Assembly: GCF_900115715.1 (NCBI RefSeq)
Contig: NZ_FOXM01000001.1
Span: forward strand, 124,001 to 188,000
Length of the DNA: 64,000 nt
Reading direction: 5' to 3'
DNA from: Geopseudomonas sagittaria
GTDB lineage: Bacteria > Pseudomonadota > Gammaproteobacteria > Pseudomonadales > Pseudomonadaceae
Shown here one piece after another: positions 63,911-64,000 of this stretch. Within the stretch, counting starts at the first letter, position 1. The number at the start of each line of letters is the position of its first letter. The notes beneath the pieces are model-generated. The model was not told where the DNA came from and did not search any database. It saw nothing but the letters and a program-made list of their open reading frames with translations. The translations under genes were made by a program, and so were the position numbers.

Positions 63911-64000
63911 ATGAAACAACTGCTCCTCGCCACCCTGCTCATCCTGCTGGCCGGCTGTGCCAGCCGCGACCAGGCCGCCGACCCCGGCGGCTATCGCGGC
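63911..64000 (+). CDS. Lipoprotein, partial (cut by window end)
   Basis: Reading frame from ATG 63911 running off the window: signal peptide MKQLLLATLLILLAGC with lipobox LAGC (C16) followed by ASRDQAADPGGYRG. Only 30 residues are visible, so the family cannot be named. Confidence 0.7.
   Translation, partial: MKQLLLATLLILLAGCASRDQAADPGGYRG

Overview
The window is a dense, GC-rich stretch of core chromosome from a Pseudomonas species. The evidence is protein-level similarity throughout, a CysN-CysC fusion, the AlgW protease, the short form of HisG, the rpoN-hpf-ptsN-rapZ-ptsO block, and a gene order that (from memory) matches P. aeruginosa PAO1 from about PA4414 to PA4484 in inverted orientation. 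It holds 70 protein genes (the first and last cut by the window edges) and one RNA gene, the RNase P RNA. I saw no tRNA, rRNA, insertion sequence, prophage or CRISPR array.

Layout. 1-8323 (minus): the division and cell-wall (dcw) cluster mraZ-rsmH-ftsL-ftsI-murE-murF-mraY-murD, driven by a clear sigma70 promoter followed by 10-bp-spaced MraZ boxes. 8635-9875 (minus): rnpB and rsmI. 9999-13323 (plus): lpoA-yraN-gmhA-dolP (envelope). 13407-18199 (minus): sspA-sspB, petABC (cytochrome bc1) and rplM-rpsI. 18467-22076: small envelope and uncharacterised genes (M48 lipoprotein, a SRAP-family protein, DUF2007, a CPXCG protein, an acyltransferase, a small membrane protein) which I believe is the part least like PAO1. 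22277-26765: YajG lipoprotein, zapE, trpS, an alpha/beta hydrolase and zapG. 26905-31877: cysD-cysNC, a Nif3-like gene and algW. 31946-36801 (minus): ibaG-murA-hisG-hisD-hisC. 36907-39955 (minus): mlaFEDCB lipid transport. 40161-47236 (plus): kdsD-kdsC-lptC-lptA-lptB-rpoN-hpf-ptsN-rapZ-ptsO, joining LPS assembly to sigma54 and the nitrogen PTS. 47429-60450: pmbA, yjgA, and the minus-strand series mreB-mreC-mreD-maf-rng-yhdP-nitrilase-tldD. 60659-63857 (plus): gatCAB, followed by the start of a lipoprotein gene.

Functionally, most of the window builds or maintains the envelope: peptidoglycan precursors (murA, murD-F, mraY), septal synthesis (ftsI, ftsL), rod shape (mreBCD), LPS (gmhA, kdsDC, lptABC), phospholipid asymmetry (mla, yhdP) and envelope stress (algW). 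The rest is translation, respiration, and sulfur and histidine metabolism.

I found no convincing new multi-gene system. The points most worth a second look are: a SRAP-family protein lacking two of the four expected active-site residues; a tryptophanyl-tRNA synthetase with a C-terminal extension resembling DUF1508/YegP; mreC, whose conserved N-terminus has no ATG, GTG or TTG start; an extended MraZ box array; and a cluster of REP-like repeats where PAO1 carries a metabolic/oxidative-stress operon.
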